Notes: generated by a model not told the origin, from the sequence alone. DNA of 64,000 nt from FACHB-T130 sp042747725 (GCF_042747725.1 NZ_JBHZGO010000101.1:62001-126000), one strand, 5' to 3'. Positions 52,757 to 61,549 are shown, counted from the stretch's first letter. Numbers and translations are program-made.

Positions 52757-54262
52757 ATGAATCTGCAAGACTCCAGTGTAGATAGGCGTACTATTCGCCA
52801 GTCAATTGCAAAAAGTCTAGCAAAAGTTATTCAGATGCTGAATAAGCAGACGATTCTGGTTTTGACACTCCTATTGTGTGCTGGAGTAGCGGGAGCTTTG
52901 TGGAATATGTCTCATCTCTCGTCAAACCTAATTAAATCACAAGCACTTCAGAATGCAGCCTTGTATGCCCAAGCGATCGCAGAGGCACGCACCCTCTACA
53001 GCTCGGAGGTTCTCAATCGTATAGACGCAGTTCCTGAAATTACGATTACCGACAACTACACCGCTAAAGAGAAGGCAATCCCCGTACCAGCGACATTTTT
53101 GATAGAACTCAGTCAGCGCCTCGTTCAAAAAAACCCTGGGATGTCAGTCCGACTGTATAGTGAGTATCCCTTTCGCCAGCGGCAAGCTACAGGTGGTCCT
53201 AAAGACAATTTTGAGTGGGAAGCGCTTCGCTCATTGAGGCAAAATCCCGATAGACCCTTTGTGCGCTTGGAGAATTTTCAAGGACGCCTGTCATTGCGAT
53301 ATGCACAAGCCGATCTCATGAAAGCTAGCTGCGTTGCTTGTCACAACACTCACGTTGATAGTCCCAAAAAAGACTGGAAAGTGGGGGATGTCCGAGGGGT
53401 TTTGGAAATCTCCAGTCCTCTGGATGAGTTCATGGCAAAGACTCATGCAGGACTGCGAGGAACTTTCGTAATGTTAGCGCTACTGTCTCTATTGGGGCTA
53501 TTAGGAATTGCCCTCGTGATCGGCAGACTGCGCCAAACTTCCAAGGAGCTAGAGTTGCGCGTCATTGAACGCACGGCGCAATTGCGGGAGGCAAATCAGC
53601 AACTAATGGTGGAACAGGAAAAGTCTGAAAACCTGTTACTTAATATCTTGCCAGAGCCGATTGCCAGACAACTCAAAGACGGGCAAAGTAACATTGCCGA
53701 TGGATTTCCTGAAGTGACGATTTTATTTGCCGATTTGGTTAACTTCACTCAGCTTTCAGAAAAGATATCGCCTAAAGAACTTGTCTGGTTGCTTAACGAA
53801 ATTTTCTCCAGCTTCGATCGCCTCACCGAACAGCATAACTTGGAGAAAATCAAGACAATTGGCGATGCCTATATGGTAGTAGGAGGTCTTCCCAAACCCC
53901 AACCCGACCATGCAGAAGCGATCGCCCAAATGGCAATCGATATGCAAAAAGAAATTGCCCAATTCAATACCAAACATCACCAAGCACTCAGCATCCGCAT
54001 TGGCATTAATACTGGCCCGGTGGTCGCTGGAGTCATCGGCACTAAAAAGTTCATCTATGACCTCTGGGGGGATACGGTGAACATCGCCAGCCGGATGCAA
54101 TCCCACGGGTTGCCAGGTGAAATTCAAGTAACGGTTACAACTTACGAATGCTTACGTAGTCGATATGCGTTAGAGCCAAGAGGCTCGATTCACGTCAAAG
54201 GCAAAGGGGAAATGGTAACTTACCTTCTGAAGGGCAGAAAGCGTGAGGTTTCCCTTACTTAA
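52757..54262 (+). CDS. Membrane adenylate cyclase with c-type haem motif (DUF3365)
   Basis: A 501-aa protein. After a basic start and first membrane span (TILVLTLLLCAGVAGALWN) comes a periplasmic DUF3365-like domain with a c-type haem motif CVACH near residue 192 (CxxCH), followed by a second span (VMLALLSLLGLLGIALVIG), a short coiled-coil linker and a class III cyclase domain. Catalytic blocks: ILFADLVNFTQLSE, KIKTIGDAYMVVGG with the adenine-selecting lysine, IRIGINTGPVVAGVIG and YDLWGDTVNIASRM with the matching Asp. It should make cAMP under control of a haem or redox signal (inference). No SignalP-type cleavage site is evident. Confidence 0.87.
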   Translation: MNLQDSSVDRRTIRQSIAKSLAKVIQMLNKQTILVLTLLLCAGVAGALWNMSHLSSNLIKSQALQNAALYAQAIAEARTLYSSEVLNRIDAVPEITITDNYTAKEKAIPVPATFLIELSQRLVQKNPGMSVRLYSEYPFRQRQATGGPKDNFEWEALRSLRQNPDRPFVRLENFQGRLSLRYAQADLMKASCVACHNTHVDSPKKDWKVGDVRGVLEISSPLDEFMAKTHAGLRGTFVMLALLSLLGLLGIALVIGRLRQTSKELELRVIERTAQLREANQQLMVEQEKSENLLLNILPEPIARQLKDGQSNIADGFPEVTILFADLVNFTQLSEKISPKELVWLLNEIFSSFDRLTEQHNLEKIKTIGDAYMVVGGLPKPQPDHAEAIAQMAIDMQKEIAQFNTKHHQALSIRIGINTGPVVAGVIGTKKFIYDLWGDTVNIASRMQSHGLPGEIQVTVTTYECLRSRYALEPRGSIHVKGKGEMVTYLLKGRKREVSLT

Positions 54263-54551
54263 AAACTTGCCGTTTTTGAATCACCGCTTGCCGAAATCCC
54301 AGCACAATCAAAATATTAGAAAGCGTCAGAAAAACCTCTGCGCCACCGTGCAGCCAATCGACATTTGCTAAGGACTCACCATAGGCAACTTTGGCATAAA
54401 TTCCAGCCGGAATCGTAACGCCGACAAAAACCAAGGTCATGTAAAAACCAATCAAGGCTAAACGCGGCATCTGCCCACTTCGAGTCAGAAACCAGAGAAA
54501 GCCTAAATAGGGGAATAGAGAGAGTGCAAAAAGGGTTTCTTTAGAAATCAT
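54255..54551 (-). CDS. DUF3593 membrane protein
   Basis: A 98-aa protein with three hydrophobic segments (LFALSLFPYLGFLWFL; LALIGFYMTLVFVGVTIPAGIYA; GGAEVFLTLSNILIVLGF). It resembles DUF3593 proteins found in cyanobacteria and plastids of algae and plants. It overlaps the DUF2499 gene by one base, a pair seen together in cyanobacteria. Function unknown. It ends inside the last bases of the cyclase gene (convergent). Confidence 0.8.
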   Translation of the reverse strand: MISKETLFALSLFPYLGFLWFLTRSGQMPRLALIGFYMTLVFVGVTIPAGIYAKVAYGESLANVDWLHGGAEVFLTLSNILIVLGFRQAVIQKRQVFK

Positions 54552-54892
54552 TACCGTGATTTAGAAGAGACAATTGGCGCATCGTCTTTTTGATCGGCAA
54601 CGGGCGATGAACGCCAAATCCACCAAGCAGCTGCCAAAAGGGTGAAGTTACCCAGCAAAGTCATCGCCGCCTGAAGCGTAACCAGCCATTCTAAAGATTC
54701 TGGGTTGTCAAAATAGTGCCAAGTGCAGGCACACATGGCGCTGACTAATGCCGGTAGCATGGCGAAGGATAACGCCCACCAAGCCCGGTTGCGAGTCACT
54801 TCGCCGTAGATCCAGATCAACCAAATGGCGGCAATCCACTCGATGACGCTGGAAACGTGAATAATCCAGGTAGGAATTGAGAGTGCGTGCAT
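54551..54892 (-). CDS. DUF2499 membrane protein
   Basis: A 113-aa protein with three hydrophobic segments: WIIHVSSVIEWIAAIWLIWIY, WWALSFAMLPALVSAMCAC and LGNFTLLAAAWWIWRSS. It resembles DUF2499, conserved in cyanobacteria and plastids. It is the first gene of the pair with DUF3593, to which it is joined by a one-base overlap. Possible partner proteins in one small membrane complex; function unknown. Confidence 0.8.
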   Translation of the reverse strand: MHALSIPTWIIHVSSVIEWIAAIWLIWIYGEVTRNRAWWALSFAMLPALVSAMCACTWHYFDNPESLEWLVTLQAAMTLLGNFTLLAAAWWIWRSSPVADQKDDAPIVSSKSR

Positions 54893-55016
54893 AAAGAAGT
54901 TTTTGAGGGTTGAAGAATGAAGTTTTGAATTAGAAGTCTTAACTCAACCCTCAAAATTCAAAACTGATCGCTCTTTTTCTTATAGTACCGCTCGGTTTTG
55001 CTGGTAAAGTTTGAGC

Positions 55017-56069
55017 ATGGGACAGATTCGAGCAGTTTTGTGCGGATATTATGGGCAAGGCAATGCAGGTGATGAGGCATTGCTAGCATCGCTGCTGCAA
55101 ATGTTACCGGCTTATGTGACGCCGATTGTGCTTTCTGGGAACCCCAAAAAAACGCGCGATCGCTATGGCGTTGAAAGTTGTTCGCGCAAAGCTTTCTTGC
55201 CAGTGCAGCAAGCACTCCGCAAATCGGATGTTTTCATCTGGGGCGGCGGGAGTCTGATGCAAGACGCCACCAGTGCCCTAAGTCCCCTCTATTACGCAGG
55301 ATTGATGGGATTAGCCCAGCAGCGAGGATTGAAAACTATTGCCTGGGCGCAGGGAATTGGCCCTTTGAACCGCAATTTGACTCGCTGGATAACGCGAAAA
55401 GCGATCGCCGGTTGCCATGCCGTCAGCGTCCGCGATCGCGCCTCTGCTGCCCTGCTAATGAAGTGGAAAATCCCCTATATCCAAGCCCCAGACCCGGTTT
55501 GGGCGTTAGACTCGAAGCCAGTGAAGGGACTGTGGGATTTACCGGCACCCAGAGTCGCCGTCACCTTGCGATCGCATCCCCAACTGACTCCCGCGCGACT
55601 TGCCAACTTAACTCGCGCCTTGATTGACTTTCAAAAAGCCACTCAGACCTGCATTTTACTGGTGCCATTTCAAGCGAGTCAGGATCTAGCGATCGCTCAG
55701 TCAATTCAACCGCAATTACCGGGTGCCAGCCATATTTTTTCTCTCAAAGACCCTAGAGAATTGAAAGGATTATTTCAGGGCGTCGAAATGGCAATCGGGA
55801 TGCGCTACCACAGCTTAATTATGGCGGCGGCTCAAGAATGTCGCTGTTTCGCCCTCAGCTACGACCCCAAAGTTAGCTTGCTGATGGAAGAACTCAATAT
55901 GCCAGGGTGGGACTTAACTCAATTGCCTGACGACCCCAACTCGATTAGTCAAACTTGGTTAGAACACTACGTCAACGGCGACCCCCTCTCACCCCATCAA
56001 ATACAGTCTTTAGTTGACCGGGCATTGATGCATCAAGATTTGTTGAGTGACGCTTTAGCGAAGGAATAA
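55017..56069 (+). CDS. csaB: Polysaccharide pyruvyl transferase CsaB
   Basis: A 350-aa enzyme that adds pyruvyl groups to cell-wall polysaccharides, which allows S-layer proteins to bind. Blocks: CGYYGQGNAGDEALLASLLQ, VFIWGGGSLMQDATS, LKTIAWAQGIGPL, VSVRDRASAALL, RVAVTLRSHP, MAIGMRYHSLIMAAAQ and FALSYDPKVSLLMEELN. The ATG at 55017 is used; a TTG at 55011 is in frame. It stands alone; no glycosyltransferases are near. Confidence 0.9.
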   Translation: MGQIRAVLCGYYGQGNAGDEALLASLLQMLPAYVTPIVLSGNPKKTRDRYGVESCSRKAFLPVQQALRKSDVFIWGGGSLMQDATSALSPLYYAGLMGLAQQRGLKTIAWAQGIGPLNRNLTRWITRKAIAGCHAVSVRDRASAALLMKWKIPYIQAPDPVWALDSKPVKGLWDLPAPRVAVTLRSHPQLTPARLANLTRALIDFQKATQTCILLVPFQASQDLAIAQSIQPQLPGASHIFSLKDPRELKGLFQGVEMAIGMRYHSLIMAAAQECRCFALSYDPKVSLLMEELNMPGWDLTQLPDDPNSISQTWLEHYVNGDPLSPHQIQSLVDRALMHQDLLSDALAKE

Positions 56070-56106
56070 CCCCTTCAGGCGGACTGTATTTGTGTAGCCC
56101 CATTCA

Positions 56107-56246
56107 GAATTTTGTTAGTGAATTCCACCGAAGCCATTACCGAAGGGAGGTGCGGCAAGAATCAACCAAGGCATATACTTCTTCTGCGTGTCGCACCTCA
56201 AGTAATTTGAGTTCGATTTCCTCGTCGATGCGAAATTTGAAAATGG
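56107..56246 (-). pseudogene. Relic of a RimJ/RimL-type acetyltransferase
   Basis: The minus-strand frame reads KFRIDEEIELKLLEVRHAEE and VYALVDSCRTSLR, then a stop, then WLRWNSLTK. This follows the N-terminus of RimL-type GNATs, where the block is LREWLPW; the glutamate codon appears to have become TAA. The rest of the about 180-residue protein is missing, cut off near the end of csaB. It fills most of the 310-base gap between csaB and the coiled-coil gene. Confidence 0.65.
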
Positions 56247-56379
56247 TAGAGTGACTCCGAGAGCGTCGTGGAATAATCTTATTAGAATTATTGCCATCTA
56301 GGCGCAAATAAAGCTGTGAATTGATAAAGCTACAGCAAGTCCATTCCAAGCACCCATGACCTTCTCTTAAATCAGAGCA

Positions 56380-57891
56380 ATGAGTGAAGCTGACACCCCC
56401 CAAGAAGCTAACCAGTCCCAGTCCTTCCCCGAATCAACCGATCCTCCAATGGACGATCCTTTGCAGGATGAAACAGATTCTGACCTTCATCCTGCACAGG
56501 AGGAGCCTCTCGTGCAAGCAGAAGTCGTCAGCTTAGTGCATCGCCCGCCTGCGCTAGTGGGCAATGAGGCTGGTGCAGTAAAGACAACTGATGATGGGGT
56601 GCATCGGGAAAAGTCTGAGCCGCTTTCGTCGCCAGCAGAGGCGGGAAATTTGTTTCCACTCATGGCTGAGTTGCGTCAGCGCAATCGGGACTTGCTCAAG
56701 CGAGTGAATCACCTAGAGAAAACACTGGGGGATTGTCAGGAGGCGTTGCAATTGCAAAGACAGCGATCGCAAGCTCAAGAAACTATCCTCACCTCTACAA
56801 CCCAGGAACTCAATGGGACTCAAGAACAAGTTACCCGTCTGTTCCGAGAACTGGAATCGTCTCATCAAGCAGCCCAGCGCCAACAAATCTTAATTGAAAC
56901 CGTAACAGAACAGCTGGAAAGCAGCCAAGAACGCATCGCCCAGCTTGAACGGGAATGTGCCTTCACCCAGCAACGCTACAACGAACAATCTCATGCTCTG
57001 TTGCAAAGCGAAAATACAATCCGCGAACTCCGCACCCGCTTGCAACGCCAGCAGCGCCAAACCCTGCAATTCAAGTCGGCGCTAGAAAAGTGTCTGGAAA
57101 TGCCTCCCCCCACCCAAATCAATCCAGATACCAGACCTTCCTCTACCTGGGCGCACCGCCATCTCAAAAACGCCCACGATTCCCAATCTCTCCTCCCCAA
57201 AGCGCCGCCGATTCAACCTTGGTCAGCGCAACCGGCATTTCTGGAAGACCCTGCCCAGAGTGAGGAAAACTGGGAGATTTCAGTACCGTCTCCTGCTTAT
57301 TCACCGATTACAGACGCAACCGCCTTCGTTTCGACGGAATGGGAGCCGTTAGAAGAAATACCCGCCTCTGAAAGCCTCGGAGCCACCGATGAAGAGGAGA
57401 TATGGCAATGGGGAATGCTAGAACCAGACTCCGATCCGGTCATGGATGATTTTCTCATGCCCCCTGAGCTGGAAAGTTCTGGCAATGACGATTTCACCGA
57501 TGAATTAGCGATCGCTTCTGCCCAGGAAAGTATCGCAATTGAGAACGAATTGGAAGAACTGCTGCTGGCTGTAAGTTTCGATCCAGATGAGAACGATGAA
57601 CCTGGAACGATGTATGCCCCAGAAGATGCCGAATCAACTTCTCCATCCTCTTTCATCTTTGAGCCTTCTGAACCAGAGTCTCTCTCAGAGGATGCCAGTG
57701 CGAACAACGCTGAACAAGAGGAGGTATCCCGCCGAGAATTTCCGGCTGCTGTGCCCGCCCAGCGCCCTGATGCCATCCTCTCTCAACCCAACTGGCCCTC
57801 ACCCCTGCTTTATCCAATGCGTCCCCCCAAAGGGCGGAAATCGTTGGCGTCGATAGAATTGCCAACGTTTCCTAGAAAAACGGGCGCGTAG
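56380..57891 (+). CDS. Coiled-coil protein of unknown function
   Basis: A 503-aa soluble protein. Residues about 1-95 are acidic and Pro/Ser-rich; residues about 100-230 form a long Gln/Glu-rich coiled coil (LRQRNRDLLKRVNHLEKTLG through RTRLQRQQRQTLQFKSALEK); the rest is acidic low-complexity with a short basic C-terminal part (MRPPKGRKSLASIELPTFPR). No catalytic domain recognised. Similar proteins occur in filamentous cyanobacteria. Convergent with the CruA gene. Confidence 0.65.
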   Translation: MSEADTPQEANQSQSFPESTDPPMDDPLQDETDSDLHPAQEEPLVQAEVVSLVHRPPALVGNEAGAVKTTDDGVHREKSEPLSSPAEAGNLFPLMAELRQRNRDLLKRVNHLEKTLGDCQEALQLQRQRSQAQETILTSTTQELNGTQEQVTRLFRELESSHQAAQRQQILIETVTEQLESSQERIAQLERECAFTQQRYNEQSHALLQSENTIRELRTRLQRQQRQTLQFKSALEKCLEMPPPTQINPDTRPSSTWAHRHLKNAHDSQSLLPKAPPIQPWSAQPAFLEDPAQSEENWEISVPSPAYSPITDATAFVSTEWEPLEEIPASESLGATDEEEIWQWGMLEPDSDPVMDDFLMPPELESSGNDDFTDELAIASAQESIAIENELEELLLAVSFDPDENDEPGTMYAPEDAESTSPSSFIFEPSEPESLSEDASANNAEQEEVSRREFPAAVPAQRPDAILSQPNWPSPLLYPMRPPKGRKSLASIELPTFPRKTGA

Positions 57892-57892
57892 A

Positions 57893-57960
57893 AATTAAAA
57901 ATTAAAAATGCTTGCATTAAAAAAGAACAATTTTTAATTTTGCATTTTTAATTTTTAATT
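57893..57960. repeat. AT-rich inverted repeat with 19-bp arms
   Basis: The arms 57893-57911 and 57942-57960 are exact complements made of TTAAAAATTAAAAATG-like sequence. It lies between the coiled-coil gene and the cruA gene (convergent) and may end both transcripts. The final about 14 codons of cruA (QLKIKNAKLKIVLF) are encoded by it. Confidence 0.75.
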
Positions 57961-60328
57961 GAGGACGCCCCATCCCAGCAGTGAGAGCATAGCTCTGAGT
58001 CAGCAGCCACAACCACAAAGCGGGATAGCGTTCTTCCAGCGAGGGTTGTAGACGCCGGATAGCACCCGGAAACCAACCCCCCAGCAACCAAACAAATAGG
58101 GCATGGCGTGTAAAGTTGAAATAGCTGCCCAGCCAGCGGAGGATATCTTTAGCACCCGCGAGTTCCCAAATCCATAGCAGCAAAGCTGGATTGATCCAAG
58201 CGGCTTTCAACGCCAGCCGATTGAAGGTTAGCCAATTCACTCGGTCTTTAATAAACGTGTCTGCCACCTCTGGGGGTTCTGTCGCCAAAAGCCCAAAAAA
58301 GGTATTCAGCATTGAGTTAATTCGCTGCGGCGGTAAGTAGGTGCCAGTGGGAACCATCATGCCTTTAGAAAATAGCCAGGTAACGGAGACATTGCTTTGA
58401 TAAGCGCGAATTTGGTTTAAATGATGGGCTTGGAGCAAGTCATGTTTGAGGGCAGTATCTAGAAGGTTGGTTAAACGGGAGAGATTGCGAACCAGGGAAC
58501 CAAAGCCGGTAAAGACGAGGGGAGATTGGAGAGAGGCAGCATCGCCAATGCCAATCAGCCGATCGAAGGCGACAGTGCGATCGCGACTTCCAACACTAAA
58601 GTGACCCGGAATATACCCAAATGTAGGCTTTTTCCACACCAGCTTCTCCATATCGCAGCGGCGATACTCCGGCAAAATGTTGAAAAAATCTTCATACATT
58701 TCTAACAATGAGCCGGGGTTATCGGGATGCACTTGATGATAGTGGAACAAGTAGAAGGTAACTTCTTCACCTTCGGCGGGGAATAACTCCCAAATCAGCT
58801 GCCGCCCCCGCGAAATATCGCCGTGACTGTTCAGCACATCCCCGTATTGGGAATCCCACACTCCCGGCTCAAACCCGCTGGCAATCACAGCCCCGACGGT
58901 TGGGCAAACACTATCAAAAGTGCGATCCCCATTCAACTGCCATGCAATTGGCGAAGCGGTTCCCATCGCATCTACCAGCAGGCGTCCGCTGGCTTGGCGT
59001 TGAGCTTGGCTGGGCAGATGCTTGGCTTGCACGGTAACTTGCTCTTGCCCAATATCAGCCCGGATAAACTCCGTCTCATCCCAAATTTCCCCACCCGCTT
59101 TGGTGAGCTTTTCCCCACACAGACGCAGCAGTTTCTCGGCGTCCAATCCCACATTCAGCACCGTTGGCGTATGCAATACCTGTGCTTTTAGCTTGGGCGG
59201 ATTATTGGCATCGAAGAATTTGTGAAACCCATCTACATACTCCGCTGCAATAATGCTTTCAAACTCCGCTGGGGTAAATAAGCCCAAATCAATCAAGCTT
59301 TGAAATTCATCGCGGGAAATATTCCATTCCCGGTTCATGCGCCCGAAAGGTAGCCGTTCCAGCAATAGCACCCGGTAGCCGAGTTGAGCCATGACGGCGG
59401 CGTGGATGACGCCCAAGGCACCGCCCACATAGATAAGGTCGTAGGATTGAGGACTGAGGACTGAGGGCTGAGGGCTGAGGGCTGAGGACTGAGGACTGAG
59501 GACTGAGGGCTGAGGATTGAGGACTGAGGGCTGAGGATTGAGGACTGAGGACTGAGGGCTGAGGGCTGAGGGCTGAGGGCTGAGGGCTGAGGACTGAGGG
59601 CTGAGGGCTGAGGGCTGAGGGCTGAGGGCTGAGGGCTGAGGATTGAGGATTGAGGACTGAGGGCTGAGGACTGTAGGCGCTTCGCCTTCCCGAAGGGTGG
59701 ATTGAGGACTGTAAGCGTTGCGGTGCGAAGCACGGACTGAGGACTCAGTGAAGGATTCGTCTCCCTTTTTATTACCTATCTCTTTCTCTGCTAGGAACAC
59801 AACCTGCCTTGGCTGCTTCGGATTGCGGACACTCTCGCGCCAACGTTGCTCCCACCAATAGACGCGATTGAGGTCATATTCCCCGTTTGGCATTTTTTGA
59901 AAGAAGCGGACTGTTTCCGGGTAATCGAGAGTCAAAGCTTCAAAGATAGATTGCTTTGACAAATCAATCGCCGGTGGTTCTGGATATTGTTGGGGAAATC
60001 GGCTTCTCAGACTGGAGCTGAGTTGTTTGAGGATTTTTCTTTCACCGGGGACAGCCTTCTGTGTCCAACGGAAGACCTTCAGATACGTGGTTCGCTGCAC
60101 CGACCAAATAAAAATCGAGAGTTCGGGTTGCGGAATCGCGGGATTTTGGGTTGTATCCGTTTTCCTAAGGTTCCCAGGAGCGGGAAATTGCAGCCTGATG
60201 CCGTCGGGCGTGAGCATTTTCTCCCCTGAGCCTGGATCGTACTCCTCGTGCAACCAGGCGAGGACGGCGACTATATCCGAGGTAGGAACTTCTAAGTAAA
60301 GTATTTCTCTCATATTGGCGATCTGCAT
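57917..60328 (-). CDS. cruA: CruA-type lycopene cyclase (FAD-dependent) with in-frame repeat insertion
   Basis: About 803 aa from the ATG at 60328 (AGGA upstream); a TTG at 60349 is possible. N-terminal domain MREILYLEVPTSDIVAVLAW, then a repeat insertion (about residues 190-295), then a flavoprotein domain: DLIYVGGALGVIHAAVMAQL (GxGxxG-like), GRMNREWNISRDEFQSLIDL and GIGDAASLQSPLVFTGFGSL. This matches the CruA group, which closes the rings of lycopene in cyanobacteria; CruP is the alternative. Normal CruA is about 650 aa, so the excess is the insertion. A frame slip in the 7-base array would truncate the enzyme. Confidence 0.8.
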   Translation of the reverse strand: MQIANMREILYLEVPTSDIVAVLAWLHEEYDPGSGEKMLTPDGIRLQFPAPGNLRKTDTTQNPAIPQPELSIFIWSVQRTTYLKVFRWTQKAVPGERKILKQLSSSLRSRFPQQYPEPPAIDLSKQSIFEALTLDYPETVRFFQKMPNGEYDLNRVYWWEQRWRESVRNPKQPRQVVFLAEKEIGNKKGDESFTESSVRASHRNAYSPQSTLREGEAPTVLSPQSSILNPQPSALSPQPSALSPQSSALSPQPSALSPQSSVLNPQPSVLNPQPSVLSPQSSALSPQPSVLSPQSYDLIYVGGALGVIHAAVMAQLGYRVLLLERLPFGRMNREWNISRDEFQSLIDLGLFTPAEFESIIAAEYVDGFHKFFDANNPPKLKAQVLHTPTVLNVGLDAEKLLRLCGEKLTKAGGEIWDETEFIRADIGQEQVTVQAKHLPSQAQRQASGRLLVDAMGTASPIAWQLNGDRTFDSVCPTVGAVIASGFEPGVWDSQYGDVLNSHGDISRGRQLIWELFPAEGEEVTFYLFHYHQVHPDNPGSLLEMYEDFFNILPEYRRCDMEKLVWKKPTFGYIPGHFSVGSRDRTVAFDRLIGIGDAASLQSPLVFTGFGSLVRNLSRLTNLLDTALKHDLLQAHHLNQIRAYQSNVSVTWLFSKGMMVPTGTYLPPQRINSMLNTFFGLLATEPPEVADTFIKDRVNWLTFNRLALKAAWINPALLLWIWELAGAKDILRWLGSYFNFTRHALFVWLLGGWFPGAIRRLQPSLEERYPALWLWLLTQSYALTAGMGRPQLKIKNAKLKIVLF
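59444..59674. repeat. Heptamer tandem array (33 units of GGxxTGA type)
   Basis: Units of 7 bases, GGRYTGA (mainly GGGCTGA, GGACTGA and GGATTGA), run without interruption for 231 bases: 32 clear units and a last variant GGACTGT. On the coding strand the array reads SALSPQP and variants in any of the three frames. Such short tandem repeats are known from filamentous cyanobacteria. It is 77 codons long, so the frame is kept at the present count. Confidence 0.9.
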
Positions 60329-60530
60329 TAGGGAACCTATTCCTGACAAAGACAGAGTGAACCGTGGTCAAAGTACGCTAAACTTCCGGATACGAATTGC
60401 TTAGAATTGATTAAAAAACTTTACACAATTCTCATTTTCTGAATGTACAGGGGTGCAACTGTTGGACGGGCGGGGAACCGCTCACGACGAAAGCCCTGAG
60501 CGATGAATCCTTTAAACCCGCCCATAGGCT

Positions 60531-60773
60531 ATGACCTACGCCATGAATTATCCCATCCCAGCCAGTCCTCAAGAAATTGTCGCCCTGCGGCAAAAGCCCG
60601 TTGATGAAGAATTAGTCGCGGCAGCGATCGCTGGAGTCGTTCAAATTGCCCGTCGAGAGGGGCAGTCTTTAGACGAATTAACCGCCCAAGTGCTAGAAGA
60701 AGATAGTCTGCTGGATCAGGCACAAAGACACTGGCTTAGCGACATCGTTGCCCAAGCTTGGGCTAGCCTCTAG
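60531..60773 (+). CDS. Small protein of unknown function
   Basis: An 80-aa helical protein: SPQEIVALRQKPVDEELVAA, AIAGVVQIARREGQSLDELT and AQRHWLSDIVAQAWASL. No family recognised; it looks like a conserved cyanobacterial protein. Start at 60531 or 60543 (both ATG). It lies 20 bases upstream of the PAP2 phosphatase gene, so a shared transcript is likely. Confidence 0.6.
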   Translation: MTYAMNYPIPASPQEIVALRQKPVDEELVAAAIAGVVQIARREGQSLDELTAQVLEEDSLLDQAQRHWLSDIVAQAWASL

Positions 60774-60793
60774 GAAGTTAGAACCACCAGATC

Positions 60794-61549
60794 ATGCGCG
60801 AAATTGCCAAGCGAATTATCTCCGCGTTGCCGCAGTGGTGGCGATCGCACCTGTTGCCCCTGTTATTTACGATTCGAGCGGCGGGTCTATTACTTGCCGC
60901 CCTAGGGCTGTGGGGATTTGCCCAAATTGCTGACGAAGTCTTAGAAAAAGAAACCCAAGCCATTGATACGGCAATTTTACTGGGTATCAGAAGCCTGCAC
61001 GCGCCGCTGCTCGATCGGATAATGCTGGGATTCACATTTGTGGGAGAACCGACGGTGTTGCTGGTCATTTGCTTGGGCTTCGGGTTTTGGCTGTACCAAC
61101 GCGGTCAGCGATCGCAAGCCATGACACTCGCGATCGCTGGAGTGGGTGCGATGGGCTTAAACTATTTACTCAAAGTGCTATTTGGTCGCGCCCGTCCAGC
61201 ACTCTGGGATCGGGTCGTTGATGTGGGTCAATACAGCTTCCCCAGCGGTCATGCGATGATTTCGATGGTGGTTTACGGCACGATTGGCTATTTGTTGGTC
61301 AAGCACTTGGGTAGATGGCGGATAGCGATCGCCAGCGGGACACTGCTATTGGTTACGGGTATTGGTCTGAGTCGGCTTTATCTCGGCGTCCATTGGCCTA
61401 CGGATGTCGTCGCTGGATATGCAGCAGGGATTGTGTGGTTGATGACCTGTATCCTCAGCCTGGAAATTTGGCAAGAATATCGCCAGCCAGCCAGTCGAAA
61501 AACGCCCATTCCTAACGATGAAAAATCCAATATTACTAACCGCAGGTAA
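60794..61549 (+). CDS. PAP2-family phosphatase
   Basis: A 251-aa membrane protein with about six hydrophobic segments. The phosphatase motifs are KVLFGRARP, PSGHAMISMVVYG and SRLYLGVHWPTDVVAGY (the three parts of the acid phosphatase site). It may dephosphorylate lipid phosphates such as phosphatidate or undecaprenyl pyrophosphate at the membrane. Length is normal. It follows the 80-aa gene by 20 bases. Confidence 0.88.
   Translation: MREIAKRIISALPQWWRSHLLPLLFTIRAAGLLLAALGLWGFAQIADEVLEKETQAIDTAILLGIRSLHAPLLDRIMLGFTFVGEPTVLLVICLGFGFWLYQRGQRSQAMTLAIAGVGAMGLNYLLKVLFGRARPALWDRVVDVGQYSFPSGHAMISMVVYGTIGYLLVKHLGRWRIAIASGTLLLVTGIGLSRLYLGVHWPTDVVAGYAAGIVWLMTCILSLEIWQEYRQPASRKTPIPNDEKSNITNRR

Noticed and set aside
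59444..59674. The heptamer array as a CRISPR array
   Set aside because: Units are 7 bases and contiguous with no spacers; no cas genes are near.
59335..59733. A 132-codon minus-strand frame of SALSPQP repeats
   Set aside because: It is a second reading frame through the heptamer array in cruA, which gives the same peptide in all frames; not a separate gene.
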